A stretch of DNA of 64,000 nucleotides, from contig CM067065.1 in NCBI GenBank assembly GCA_033980235.1, positions 23,945,337 to 24,009,336 on the forward strand, in the 5' to 3' direction. A program made the position numbers and the translations under genes. Origin of the DNA: Diadema setosum (Eukaryota > Echinodermata > Echinoidea > Diadematoida > Diadematidae). The stretch's first letter is position 1; each line of letters starts with the position of its first letter. This document shows, piece by piece, positions 48,695-61,700 of the stretch. The notes below the pieces were generated by a model. That model did not search any database, was not told where the DNA came from, and worked only from the letters and a program-made list of their open reading frames with translations.

Positions 48695-49527
48695 TTAAGA
48701 GATGAAAGAGAGAGAGAGAGAGAGAGGAAAACAGAAAATAGAAGAAAAGGGTAGAGAACTTCTAAAGAACTACACGTGCGTGCACACATGCAACCTAATT
48801 ATCGTAAAAGGTATTTGTACAATATAAATATCATAACCAACTTTCCAGATTCAAATTTAAATCTATCAAAGCAGATGGGCTTTTGAAATTGGCAGGACAA
48901 AATATTGAAACGAGAACCAATGCACATCATCAGTGGTGCCATAAACAATTAGCCAAGCAGGTTAAAATTATTTGACCATGTAGATAAAAATATCAACAGC
49001 ATGGAAAAATGAATAACAAGGAAAGCTAAGGCGCCAGAGTCACACAAGTACCCAAGAGTAATATTAGATGAAGAACAGGTTGGCTTTCGTTCTAATGATT
49101 ATACAATTGATAATATTTTTGTTTTGAAGACTATAATTGATGTTCATCTGCAAAATGATTAAAAAAAAAAACGTTTATACTGTGCATTTATTGACTACAA
49201 GAAAGCATTTGATCTAATTTTAATAGATCATCTTTATGGTACAAAACGATGGAGATGGGAAGGGGTAAACTGTTTACGGTCATTAAGAACATTTATGAAA
49301 GTGCTAAGTCATGTGTGGCGGTCAGGGGGAGATGTCAGAGGTTTTTTTTTTTTTTTTTACTTGTAACACTGGTGTACGACAGGGCGAAAACCTATACCCA
49401 CTTTTATTTGTCATTTATCTGGATGATTTTCAAGAATACATAAGAAAATCACATGGTTGACTGAAATATTTGGAAAGGAAGATTTCTGACCACCTGGATT
49501 CCGATAACGTCAAATTAAAAGCTGTAA

Positions 49528-50018
49528 AGGGGATGACTAGTAACCGATTAGTGGGAAACAGTGACAATGCTGAGGGATGATTGTTCCAATCCTTGTGAGA
49601 TTTATTTAAGAGTACATTATATATCTACTGTTGTGTGAAAATTATTTGCTTCAGAACGGTCTCATATTCAAGTAATGTGCAGATTAATGCCCCGTCACTG
49701 ACCAGGCACGCTAACCTGGAAACATTAAACTGCACATTACTTGAATATGAGACCATCCTCAAGCAAACAATTTTCACACAACAATATATATATATATATA
49801 CCGTAGTTATGGGTAAACTCGGCCTAGCGGGTAAAGTCGGCCGCCAGCGCGCACAGTACAATTTTATGTACTGTGCGCGCTGGCGGCCGACTTTACCCGC
49901 TAGACCGAGTTTACCGATAACTACGGTAATTTACTCTTAAATGAATCCCACAAGGATTGGAACAATCGTCCGCCAGCATTCCCAACGATTCCCAATGATC
50001 AGTTACTAGCCATCCCCT
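49528..50018. mobile_element. Hairpin TTAA MITE, second copy, inserted in the LINE
   Basis: Homologous end to end with 42571-42927 but 491 bp long, because a 126-bp element is inserted in it. Right flank TTAA (50019-50022); left flank GTAA (49524-49527), one base changed. LINE coding (DSDNVKLKA to LLYADDTI) is interrupted across it. Confidence 0.82.
49801..49926. mobile_element. 126-bp hairpin MITE nested in the TTAA MITE
   Basis: Two 60-nt arms (49801-49860, 49867-49926) with two mismatches and a 6-nt loop. GC-rich inner part ccgccagcgcgcacagtaca. TA lies on each side (49799-49800, 49927-49928), inserted in a TA run of the host MITE. Confidence 0.88.
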
Positions 50019-51480
50019 TTAAATCTTTCTTGTTTACTTTATGCAGATGATACAATAATTTTAGCACAAACTCCGGAGGAGTTGCAAAAAGCTCTTGATG
50101 CTGTGGATAGTTATTGTCAGACATGACGCTTGACTGTTAATGCTAGCAAGACTAAAATTGTTATTTTCTCCCGTAGGAAGGTTAGAAGAATTCCTGAATT
50201 TTTTGTGCTGGTGATCCGCTTGAGGTTGTAGATGACTTTGTGTCCCTTGGAGTGAAATTTAATTATAATGGTAGTTTTAAAGAGACAATTTCTAAACAAG
50301 CTAGAAAAGCACTTTATAGCATGTTGGTCAAGGCTAAAAAGTTACAGCTCTCTGTGGACACACAGTGCCATCTATTTGATCATCTTGTTTTACCTGTTTT
50401 ATTCTATAGTTGTGAAATCTGGAGTTATGAGTGCATAGACCAAATTAAAGTTTTCCATTGGAAATTCTTAAGAAAATTTTTACTTGTGAACAAATATACT
50501 CCTGATTGTATGGTTTATGGTGAAACTGGACGTGGGGTAATTTTAAACAATATGAAATGTCGAATGATTGGATTCTGGTTGAGATTAGTTAAGGGAAAAG
50601 AAACCAAGCAGCTTTCAAATTTCTTCGCCATTTACAAGGAGACATACACTCCCCATCAAAATCACGATAGTTATATCATTTATCGCAAATATTTTTGATT
50701 ATGCAGGGGTAGGGAATGTGTGGTTAGCACAAGGGGTGGATGTAGTGCTGCGTGGATTTCACACACTTCAAAACTTAGATTTTCTGATAAGTTTAGTCTA
50801 AAGTGGAGAGCAGCCACATGGTCAGATAGAATTTGTACAAACTATAGAATGTTTAAGGATATTTTGATGTTTCAGAAGTATTTACAGGTCTTGTGTAAGA
50901 AAGATTATATTACATTAAAAGTAAATTCAGATGTCGATCTAATGGATTAGCCATTAATAAGGGCAGGTTTCATGTAAGCCTGACAGATGAATTGCATTGT
51001 ATTATAATATGTTATGATACTATTATGTTCATCTGCAGATATAGGGGATGAATTTCATTATATTTTTGTTTGTCCCTTTTTCCACAAAGAGAGACTATTG
51101 TATTTACCAAGAAACATGAAGGCCAGTAGACCAAGTGCATTACATATGGCCAAACTATTCAATTCAGCTAATGCTTGCCATTTGAAAAAAAAAAATAGCC
51201 AAATTTGTCAGAATTATTATGTTTCTGTTTTCTTCAAAACCAAAGAAGAAAGACAGTAGTTTTGTAGAAAGTAAAGTACAGTGTAGATGTGAATGTGTGT
51301 ACACGTAGTAGTAGAGTAGTTAAGCCTTGTTTTGTACACATGTTTATTTATATCTGCTATTTTCACATGAACATGTACATTATATTTTTGTATTCACATA
51401 TTGTAAATACGTTTGTATTTTCATACCCCGAGAGGGGGTCGATAGAGTCAATAAAATTTTACAAATCTTACAAATTTCAA

Positions 51481-53640
51481 ATCGCCTGCATCTCTCTTGC
51501 AACAGAATCGATTGCAATATACACTTGATTGTAAATTTGCAATTAATTGCAGGATTTGCGATGGATCTGGAGGAGTTGCAATTGATAGCAACTCTCTTGA
51601 AAAACCCCCTAAGACAGACAAAGTAAGTGGCATGCCTCTTTCTGAATAGACTTAGTAAGTCAATTGGATAGATGGATTACTCAGGGAAATAATTTCCATT
51701 TCAAAAAAAAAAACAATAGTGTTGTTTTACTTAGAGTAGACTTGTAGACATGAACAGATGAATTTATGAATTACATCAAATACATGGAGTATACACACCA
51801 AATACTTAGCACCATTACCAAATACATAAATCGTCCACCAAATATGTTATAAATGAATAAATATATCCTATGAATATCCTATGAACCATTCCACGTGCCT
51901 TAATAAATGAGAACATTTTGGGGGGTCGCTCGTTTGTAGTAAGTAAATAAGGTTAATAACATCACGTAAAAGTTCCTTTTGAGAACTGATAGCTTTGAAT
52001 GCGCTGATATGGGTGACATAAAACATGTTTTAAAACGCGAACACGATTAGGTAAGGCGAATTGTTGTTAAAAGAGTAAGCTATTCATTCGAGGGTATATA
52101 ATCAAGGCTATAAAATCTGAGGGAACTTCCTGATTTACAACACTACTGCACCATGCGGTTTAGCTGTCATTTATAACTGTCATTGATAAAAGAGAAAGAG
52201 AAGACAAAAAATATTACCGATATCAATATGTGCTGAAATGTTGAAAAATCCTTTGTAAAATAAACCAAAGAAGGACCATTTCATTCACACACACAAAAGA
52301 AAACACGTTATGAAAGCTCTATCATTCATTCTCTTCTAGACTTCACACAAGATAGCTAAACAAAAGTAGCGTTTAATTCCAAAGAGCAAGGAATTCAATC
52401 TCCCAGTTGCATTAATATTATAATCGTATCTTTTTTCAGTTCACTTTTTAGTGTGTTCAAAACATTGAGTCTACATAGACAACGAATACCATAAACTCGT
52501 TCATTATAACATACTGTACTCTTTTCCAATGGGCTCAGTTCTGGTATATATGATTCATTTATTTTCAGGATTGATTGATTATGTTCAACACTTACATGGG
52601 ATCGCTTGCATGATGTATTGATTAAGGAACTTACGATAAATTCATGGTGCAGAATCGAACAACCAAAAATGAAATCATACGTAATTTCTAGGCCTATGAT
52701 AGAGTACATTGTACGAAGAAGGAAGTTTGCCTCTGAAAATGCTGCGTAGTGTAACTGTATGTGGACTTTGCACACAAGGACAGACAATTTCGTGAAAAGC
52801 ATGTATCTCCCCCCCCCCCCCCACCTCTCACCCCCATAAAAATGTCGCAATGAGCATTGTATCAGGTGCGGTTTATCGTGACTCAACAGTATCAACATTG
52901 CAATTTATATACTCCACAGAATGTTCGATATGACGAGACTTACAAAAAATTTTGAAAATAATGTGGCCCACTATTGATGTTACTTAACCACCCCCCCCCC
53001 CACACACACACACACCTACTCACACTTACTCACTCACTCAATCCTGTTTTGTTTTGTTTTTTTCAAAAAGATACATTGCAAGGTGTTTGCTCGACCATAC
53101 AAATATCCTACCAAACTGTTCACGAGATCTTTGAAAATCTCGTACTCTTTTCCTTAAAAATAAAAAAGTTGACAAAGATACCTTCTACCAACCCTATCCA
53201 TTTTTGGTCCTCCTTTGGTGAGATTAAGTCCACGTATTAATTTATTAGAATCTACAATTTTCCAAACATTCCGACAAACGTCTGCATCACATTACCGAAT
53301 TCCAATAATTTCGAAGCGAAATCTCCCTCGTGTTGAAGAGAGGATACTCTCTCCACTACATTCCCTTAACTTGTTCCATCTCCAGAGACTTACTACATAG
53401 TAATGATGCACGCAAAGGAGAAGTGATAGATGCCATCAAATTTCACCTTTTCTCTTTATCTCGGTAATGGTTCAATACATCTTCATAGGAATTAGTACAT
53501 TATGCATGTACTGATTGGCAGTGATTTTATTAAGGATTTGGGGGTCGTGGATCAAAGGTAAAGGTCAAATCCTCAAACTTTCACTGTCTTCTTCCTATCT
53601 ATGCAATGACTAAAGGATGTTTTATTGTTAAGTGCGTACT
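51481..53640. other. No gene firmly recognised
   Basis: A 167-codon minus-strand frame at 52395-52898 has a vague LINE C-terminal flavour (QSILKINESYIPEL, LNTLKSELKK) but no decisive motif and crosses a C-run. CA-rich and C-run tracts at 52808-52823 and 52990-53016. Confidence 0.35.
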
Positions 53641-53644
53641 TGTA

Positions 53645-54210
53645 TTCCCCAATAGAGATTCTCTTGGAATGTTCTTCTCCTTTTTTTTTGTTTAAGGTCA
53701 AAGGTCAAGGTGAAGTGAAAATGCTCTAATTCACTTCCTTCTCCAGATCTCGGAAGTTGCACAAGGTTGCAGCATGAAACTTCGTTCACATTGATGCATA
53801 TCCTGCTCGACATTATTTCTGTTGGGAATTTTACGGACATTGGTCAAAGGTCGAGTGTCAACGGTCAGGCTAGAATGCTAAAAGTTTACTATTTGGTTCT
53901 TAGATATACAACTTTTTCTCCATACCTTGCAAATTTGTCAATACATAAATATATAAAAAGTTCAAAGGTCAATTAAAAATCCTCAATTCCCCTAAAACCC
54001 ATTTCCTACGGCTATAGGCATGTAACCCTTTATCCAAACAAGCCTAGTTTAAATAGGAAAGTAAACACTTAGCACACTGGTGACAAACATGTCATTCTTA
54101 TTTTTCCCCATTTATGTCAAACTGTTGCCACACAATGTAAAGGCGCAATATAGACCTATTCGGAGAAACATGCATACTGGCAGAGGGATTACCAGTCGCT
54201 AAAGCTGCAA
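53645..54210. repeat. AGGTCA-containing interspersed repeat, copy 2
   Basis: Homologous to 34700-35250. Holds AGGTCA-A-AGGTCA at 53695-53707 immediately followed by AGGTGA, plus scattered GGTCAAAGGTC units (53848, 53963). Confidence 0.65.
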
Positions 54211-54809
54211 TTCTTTTTTTTTTTATTTATCTATTTCTAAAAATTGCTTACGCGTGTGTCCACCGTATTTGGAACTTCTGGTTTGTGTAAATTAAGGTGC
54301 TTCAGATAATTATGAAGATGTATGAAGTATGAAGAATAAAACCTACTTAAATCCCTTATTCACAGGGTCCTAGGTATAAATTGATATTGCAAATTTACAA
54401 GTTAACTTCCTTCTACCAACTACTCTACATGAGCAGGACAAAGCAGTCAATGCTCACTTGGGCGTATAGACACTTTTGTTACTGAAAGCGCCTCCAGACT
54501 GCTGAATTATATGTTCGCTTTTCAATTTGCAATGTGCATATTATTGACACGTCATAACAAAGTTGTGTCCTAAAGAATGCATGCGATAAAGGAACTTCGA
54601 CAATGTGCATACGGGTGCAGCCCTACACTATAGCCGCAGAGTATAGAGAACTGCGTTTACCTCCAAACACTCGTCTGTTCAGAAGAATCATGTTTGTCTC
54701 TAAAGCTTGGGTAGGTTATTTCCATGTGGGCCTACTTGCCTTTCGTCCCATCTTGAGAACTGTGAACATTCATTTTGTTTGATATAAACTATGTTTTCGA
54801 CGTTCTACG

Positions 54810-54864
54810 ATGGATGGAAGCTGCCGTCTCGTTTTGCTGCTAACATTGACTGTTTCCGCCTTCT
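54810..54864 (+). CDS. Ig gene exon 1: signal peptide
   Basis: ATG in good context (A at -3, G at +4) opens MDGSCRLVLLLTLTVSAF, a typical signal sequence with a Leu-rich core. The exon ends TTC T/gtgagt, a consensus donor in phase 1 that matches exon 2. A second donor-like site, AGG/gtaagt at 54882, is phase 0 and would not join in frame. Confidence 0.7.
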
Positions 54865-55716
54865 GTGAGTCCTCTGCAAGGGTAAGTTTTATACAGAATT
54901 TACATTGTGCTAACATCAGCTGGCAGCTGTTCGTTTTTAGATCAAAACCAAAGCAAGTACACTAAATGGTTTGCTTAGAAAATACGAGAATATCATGAAA
55001 GTGTTAATTAATGTAAGTATGAGGGAATCAATGCTATTTCGTTGTTGTTGCTGTTGTTGTTGTTGTTGGTTTTTTTTTTTTTTGAAGTAGGGGGAACGGG
55101 TGTAAATTTCAGGCGTGAAGACACTGAGGCAATGGGCACTCCTTTCCCCTAAAAAATCCAGAATGTTCTGAAAGCGCATAATGATAATACTCTACTCTAA
55201 CTCAGCATCTCTTATTTTTTTTTTGTATTGTGTTGTTTTGTTCTGTTTTCTCGGGTCATTTTTTATTTGTTTTTGTTGTTCTTGTTTCTAGGCATCATTG
55301 TGTGTGTGCGTGCGTGTGTGTGTGTTTGTGTTCACCCGCTCAAGGCCGAAAAAAATAAAAAATCATTTGTTGAAAACCAGCTGAAAGAAAAAATACATGT
55401 TCATGTGACAGGAAAACGAGAAACATTCACATGAGGATTAATCCAGCATACGTTACGATAATAATCCGTTGATATTTTTAGACAGATAAGATATCATTAC
55501 GCTGCCCATGCTGCCTATATGTGTCTATACAAAAGCTGTGACTTGTCACAATAACATACAGAGAAGAAGCGTTACCCGTCATATAACGGAAAACTCAGCT
55601 TACACGTCCAAAACATCTCGGAAGGAAATGACCGTACACATGAATATGACTCTTTTGTGTGTATGTGGAAGGGGGGGGGGGGCAGTGGGACACGCAAGAG
55701 CAGTGTGGGCGGTTAT

Positions 55717-55750
<34 letters not shown>

Positions 55751-58700
55751 CGGAGATTTTTTTTTCCATTTGAAAATGAATATTGCTATTGTTGTTCAGA
55801 ATTGTCGCTCAGAATCGTTTTTAATCTTCATATCCGAGCACATACTGATAAGCTGTTCCTTGAACACAAAATCCTGAAAATAAAAGAGTTGTATTTATTT
55901 CAACTTGGTGAATTTATGTTAAATAAAAACTGCAACCACCTACCCAAAATATTTCATTTTATATTTCACCGTAACAGCCACGTACATAACTATCCCTCGA
56001 GACAATCTAAAGAATGTCATCTTCCCTTAGTGAGAACTGTACACACTCAAAATACATTTGTTTATACGGGACCCAGATTTTGGAATAGCTTACATAATCA
56101 TTTCTAAGAATCTGTGAAGTTTATTACATTTAAGTATAATCTTAAAAAAAAAACATGTATTTGCTTTCTACGTATACCAGTTAATTCTGTTTAATGAAAA
56201 AATCGTTATGTTTCACTTGTCCTTGAGATTGTGTAGAGTGTCCACAGACCTTTTCCATCCCTCTCCTTTTTCTTCTCCATTCTTCCCTGCTCCTCTTCCC
56301 TCGTTCTTCGTTGTCCAGTAGCTGTTTGAGTGCACTTTCTCAATTTCTGTTATTTTGTGTTTTGTGTTATTGTTGTTGTTGTCGTTATGGTTTGTATGGT
56401 TGATTGTATATCTTTCTTTCTGGTCAATTTTCCTGGCTTTCCAGGCCCTATATTCTCTGTTCCATAAATGTGATATGATATAGTTTATATGTTTGCATTC
56501 TATAAGCATAGTGTGTATTGTTTATAGTATCAGCATCATATATCAATGAGTAAATATACAATAGTAAATAGAAGAATTTAAATACATACGTTTATTGGTA
56601 CATGTGTAACAAATTGGTGCTGTTGTTTTGTTCCAGTGTTCCACGTCTTACAAGCTCGGCTTTTTAGTGGAACACTGTTTTCCATCGTTATGATTATTTT
56701 ACTATTTGTGTTGCCATGGCAAGTGCATTGTTTCTTTTCATAACATTCTTCATGCATGTATTTTATATTGTATTAGAAAAAAATGCCTTTGTCAGACGAA
56801 TGAAAGACAAATTGGAAAAAAATGTACCACTTAGTATCATGTTCCCCTTCTTTTTTTATGATGGAAATCGATAAACTATTGAAATGAATTGAATTGAATT
56901 TAATTATTATTATTACATCTTAATGCACACTTCGGGTTTAATGTGTTTATATTTTTTATGGAAAAAAAAATAAGGCTATATATTGAACATGCATCTGACC
57001 TGCAGAAGAGTGGCGCAAAGAAACTGAATTCCATAATTGCTGGGCGGATCTTCTGAAGTAATGCATCATATTTCGAAGTTGTGTATAAAAATCTAAAGAA
57101 GACGAATAAGAATAAGAAGAGAAAATAGTGTGACATGAATCGACTTTGTTTTTCGTTTAAAGTCACCATCCCCATCATCAGCCCTACCACACGACTGACA
57201 ATACAAGTCTCAATTTTTTTATTTGAATATTATTCAAGTAGCAGAAAGTATGTTTAAATATATACATGATCAACTTCAATCATCGTTTAATAACATGTTT
57301 ACGTTCAATAGTTCTGTCCATTCGTACCCTACTCGTATATGTAGAAATTTCCACCTTTTTGAATCCCAAATTATTAGTGACACATAAATCTATAAGACAT
57401 TCGGGTCCGGACATTTTTAATAATCTCCCGGATAATATAAAGTCCTGTTTAAGTATTTATTCTTTGAAAGCTTCACTAAAACGATATTTGATACAATTAT
57501 ATTCTCCAAACCAATTAAATATTAACGATTTTCATCTTATTGTCAATCTTTATTTTCTTCCTTCAACTGCATCTTGCACTCTCACCTGCAACAGCACTGC
57601 ACTCACTTGATCACCTTCCTCCAAGAGAGTTGTGTCGTTGGATAGTCATTTTATGAGGCCTCCATCCATTTCAAGCTTAATCGCTTACGATGGTGGTCTC
57701 CTGCATTCAATGATCTCTGTTGTTTACTGAAAAATATTGTTTTATTTATTTCTTATTTTATGTTTCTGTGTATCTACATTGCTCAATGCAATCACCTGTG
57801 TATCTATTTATGTACTGTTATCGATTTATTTCACTGCACTTGTTATTCTTTGTCTTTGTACTTTTTGAAGTTTGTATTCAAATTGTATTTGATTGAATGC
57901 AGAAATAAAATCAAGCAAACAAACAAAGGCTTACAACATGATTTCATGGAATATATAGAGTTCTGGCAGCGTGCGTACATCTGGCGTTTTCAGTATAAGT
58001 TAATTTCAGTTTAATTTCAATGTTGTCTCTGGTACAAAAGACATAGATTAACAACAATTTGATTTTGAACAAGACATAGCCAGAATTAAGTAATCTCACC
58101 CATAACATTATATGTTCGTATTGTGTATGAGTCAGATTTGTCTGTTCTAATTTTGGAACGTGAACGTTTATAATATACTTGTGAACATTTACATATTTCA
58201 AGGTACATGTGGGGGAGACCGTACGTCGTCGATAAACAATGTTATTACCCATATAAGGTCGTTTTGCCGGGCAATTGTATTTGGTATTCGGGCGGGAAAC
58301 CAGCAGTTTCCAGCGGACAATACAAGTGGGTATCATCCTTCTTCCGGGTTTCGCCATTAACTCTACATCCACACAATAACAATGTTAACCACCGGAGCGA
58401 TAACAACGAAGAGATTATCATATTAAGCTGAAATTAAGCATGCTGTTTTAACACATTCTGTCCATGATCAATGCCAACTCTCAAAGCAGTAGCATAAACG
58501 TTTCTAAAGTGATTAGAGTTGAAAATGAAGAGTGTATACAGGATTTTGTAAGAAATGAAAAGGGGACTCTATTGGATGCATCTAATGACACTTAAAGAAA
58601 AGCTGCTAAAAGCACAGTTTCCTGATTGTTTTATGATTTCAAATTCTAACATAATGTAGAAGAAGACTTGCCCCTCCAGAAAAAGCGAAAAACTCAAGAA

Positions 58701-61700
58701 TGGTTAGGTTTAACGATTTCACCTTTTTTCTGTCCTCACACAAAATCACTTTTTACTTGTTTTGTGATGCACGGTCATTTATGTACATTTGTATCTAGAT
58801 TGTGCCCTAATCATATCAGAGTCATAACATACCGTTGACAGGCTTTTAGTCTTAAATCACCAAGTATAAAATTACAAGTTGAAAATGGTTGAGGTAGGCT
58901 CTTCCTTATGAATAAACATTGTTTTGCTTACATTCTGGCATCGGTAGCATCTGGCATCACCTGCGACAGATCATCGATAATAAAAATGAGTAAATGATCC
59001 CATGATAATAGGAGGACAGCATCCCTTTGTAAAAAAGTGTACTATTATAATTGGAAATACGTGTGTTTTCAAAGATAACTAGTTTATAATAGTAATATGC
59101 GTGCCTCTATCTGCAGGTGGTCGTGCATCACTATAACAAAAATACTTGGCACAACCTGATTTTACTCGAGGGCCGCCCAAGTCAATTTCAGGATGTTGTG
59201 GGGTTTTTTTTTTTCATATTTGCAAGAAAGATCAGTTCTTCTTCTCTGTAATTCTGAAGTTTGAGTTTATAATTTTAGTGGGAAATTGTGTTTTTTATAG
59301 AAGAGTTTAGTTTTTTTTTTCTCCTTAAAGAGCAGTATCTTTTAGCTCATGTGTGTCTTATAGAGGATTCTTTTTATTTCGTAAAAATAGTTACACACTT
59401 ATTGCCCGCTTTCAACTCAGATATAACTAGACAGAAGGATAATGCTTCTGAATTTAACGTTAATGTCAGTCGTGAATTCAAGGTCCTTAATGAATGTGGC
59501 AAATTGCTTAATCTGATGATTCATTCCTTGTAGAGAGTACAAAGATTTACATCATGATTAACTGTCTTATCCATTGCCTACAGAACTGGTGCTTGAGATT
59601 GAGTACAGGTATAGATCCTAAACTTTAAAGTCTCATTTCTAAGTTAACACTTTTAGAAAATGTGTACTTTATTTTGGACAAGTCAATAAGGTCCAATGAT
59701 ATTGAATTATGTGTCATTTTAAAGATTAAATTCTCTTCTCTCTGGATCTGCCCTTAACTAAAGATTCACGTACGGCGACTTTGTCTTGGTCTTATGATGC
59801 AGGGTCACACATGAGAGTGAAGGAAAATGGCTTGAGCATAGTAATAAATATCCGTTAGTCATTAGCATTTGCTTTTAATATTACAAACTATCATACATAT
59901 TATACATTGTATGTTCGATCTTAAATTGCATATCCTATTTTGTTTAATGCAACATGTTGCGTCTTTGCCTGATCTCTGACAGAAGGGATATCTATTCTTT
60001 TTTACGCAATAACTTGAGAACGATTGTGTGCCTGAGGCATGTCTGGCTGAGTTCCATGTAAATTGCACATTTGGAGCAATTCTTCAAAAAACAGTAATGA
60101 AAACAAAATTGGTTATTTCAGCTAAAAGCCAAAATCCATAGCGGTATTGGAGAAAAAGCAAAACGTTAAAGTGTTTTAGAGAGTTTTTTCGGCGAACTCG
60201 ATGTTTATACTGTATATGTATATATATTGTGATGTATGATTATATGGTTAACACTGTCATTGCACAGGAAGAATTACACACACCTTTATTTTAAAATTTG
60301 AAAAAGTGGTTACAGGTCATTGACCATCATTGTATGATATCAGACAGTTAGAATGAAAAGTCATCAAATGTGGAAAAGTAAAGAACCATTTTAACAGCTG
60401 TTAAGAAGTGTTAACAACAAAAAAGTTGTTGTTGTTGAATTGTTGCTACTGCTGTTGTTTAACGATGCATGCAAAATAAACTGCTACATCCATGCATCTA
60501 TGGATGTATTAAGGGATTTCTCTCTGCTAAAAACATCTCTTTCGTATCATGGTAGCCGCAATGATTTTATTTATCATCAAGTCTTGTTTTTATATGCACG
60601 ACATTTACTTTCTTGGAATTATTTCGTCTGACCGCAGTGGTAGACACTGCCCCCGACGTTTTGGGATGGAAAGGAGAAAACATCCAACTACCGTGTGTGA
60701 TTCGGGAGGAGGCGTATGCTATGTACTGGGTAAAGGGAACCATCTTGGGTCAGCAGGAGACCAAGGCTGGCTTCTCTGATGGGAACTTTGAGAGCTTTGA
60801 GGATCGATTCGACATCGACAAGAACTTCAGTCTCGTCATTACCGACTTGGAGGTGGCAGATGAGGGTCTGTACTTTTGTCAGGTGGCTCTGAGCAATCTT
60901 CAAATTTTTGAGAACTCTACTTTTCTGACAGTTAATTGTGAGTAATATTTTGTCATCTTGACATGTTTGAAAAAAAAAAGGTAACTGTGATTTAAGTGAG
61001 TAAATCTCGTATACATCTATTCTAACACTAGGTCTTGTGTAACTTGGCACTCCACAGGTATAATTGCTGACTTGGCAACCTGACAATAAGTAAACTAATA
61101 TGTGATAAAAACACCTAAGTAAACTCATTAATTGATAACGGTCAATGTAAGAATCGTATTCAGTTCCACATTTTCTTCTATTTATTTGTAACCTATATCT
61201 ACCAACTCAATATTCCTTGTAATTTTTTATGTGTATATATTCACTCACGTTTGATTTCAGTGAAAAAAAAATCTTACGAAGGCAAAGACACGCTTTGATG
61301 TAGTTCTTCATCAAATCCATCTAGGAAGGCCTGTTAAATTTTATGTAGATTATTTAGTGAAAGGGAAAGGATACGCCTGGAGTTTTTGAAGTTTATTTTC
61401 AAGTGTATGGAATACTTCCACCGAAATGTTTTGAAATATCTATCAATCCATCTATCTATCTATCCGCATGTAAATATAACGTGTGTGTGTGTGGGTGTGT
61501 TTGAGTATGTGCCTTTGTGATCATGGGGAGGGGGTAAGTACAAATGAAAAAGATATCAAAGACTGTTGAGTAGAGCTGATAAAGGGGGTGATTAAACGAA
61601 GTATGACATGTGACAAAACGTATGAACTGACAATAATTTGGAGCTAATCATCTGAATTAAAGTGTCTGAAAAGAAAATTCAACAGATATACATCCAGAAT

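Larger units (their letters stand above)
49035..51480 (+). pseudogene. Decayed LINE, reverse transcriptase and C-terminal region
   Basis: A reverse transcriptase with several shifts, split by the nested MITEs at 49528-50018. In order: EEQVGFRSNDYTIDNIFVLK (49070); DYKKAFDLI (about 49195); VIKNIYESAKSCV; NTGVRQGENLYPLLF with LDDFQEY (49355-49440); after the insertion LLYADDTIILAQTPEELQKA (50030), the catalytic YADD; VNASKTKIVIFSR; DFVSLGVKFNYNGSF, LVLPVLFYSCEIWSYE (50390). A C-terminal segment IGDEFHYIFVCPFFHKERL (51040) follows. The 3' end is near gtcaataaaattttacaa (51450). The GVRQGENLSPLLF-type box and the IGDE-HY-F-C-F tail separate it from the CR1-like copies; the exact clade is unknown. 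Confidence 0.78.

Noticed and set aside
52395..52898. 167-codon minus-strand frame as a gene
   Set aside because: Crosses a C-run and has no secure motif; at most a very old LINE remnant.
54865..54882. Donor AGG/gtaagt at 54882 as the end of Ig exon 1
   Set aside because: Stronger-looking, but phase 0; exon 2 needs phase 1, which the gtgagt at 54865 supplies.
57944..58372. 142-codon minus-strand frame in intron 1 of the Ig gene
   Set aside because: No recognisable domain, signal or splice context, and it abuts repeat remnants.
60688..61128. 146-codon minus-strand frame over Ig exon 2
   Set aside because: Antisense shadow of a well-supported Ig domain.
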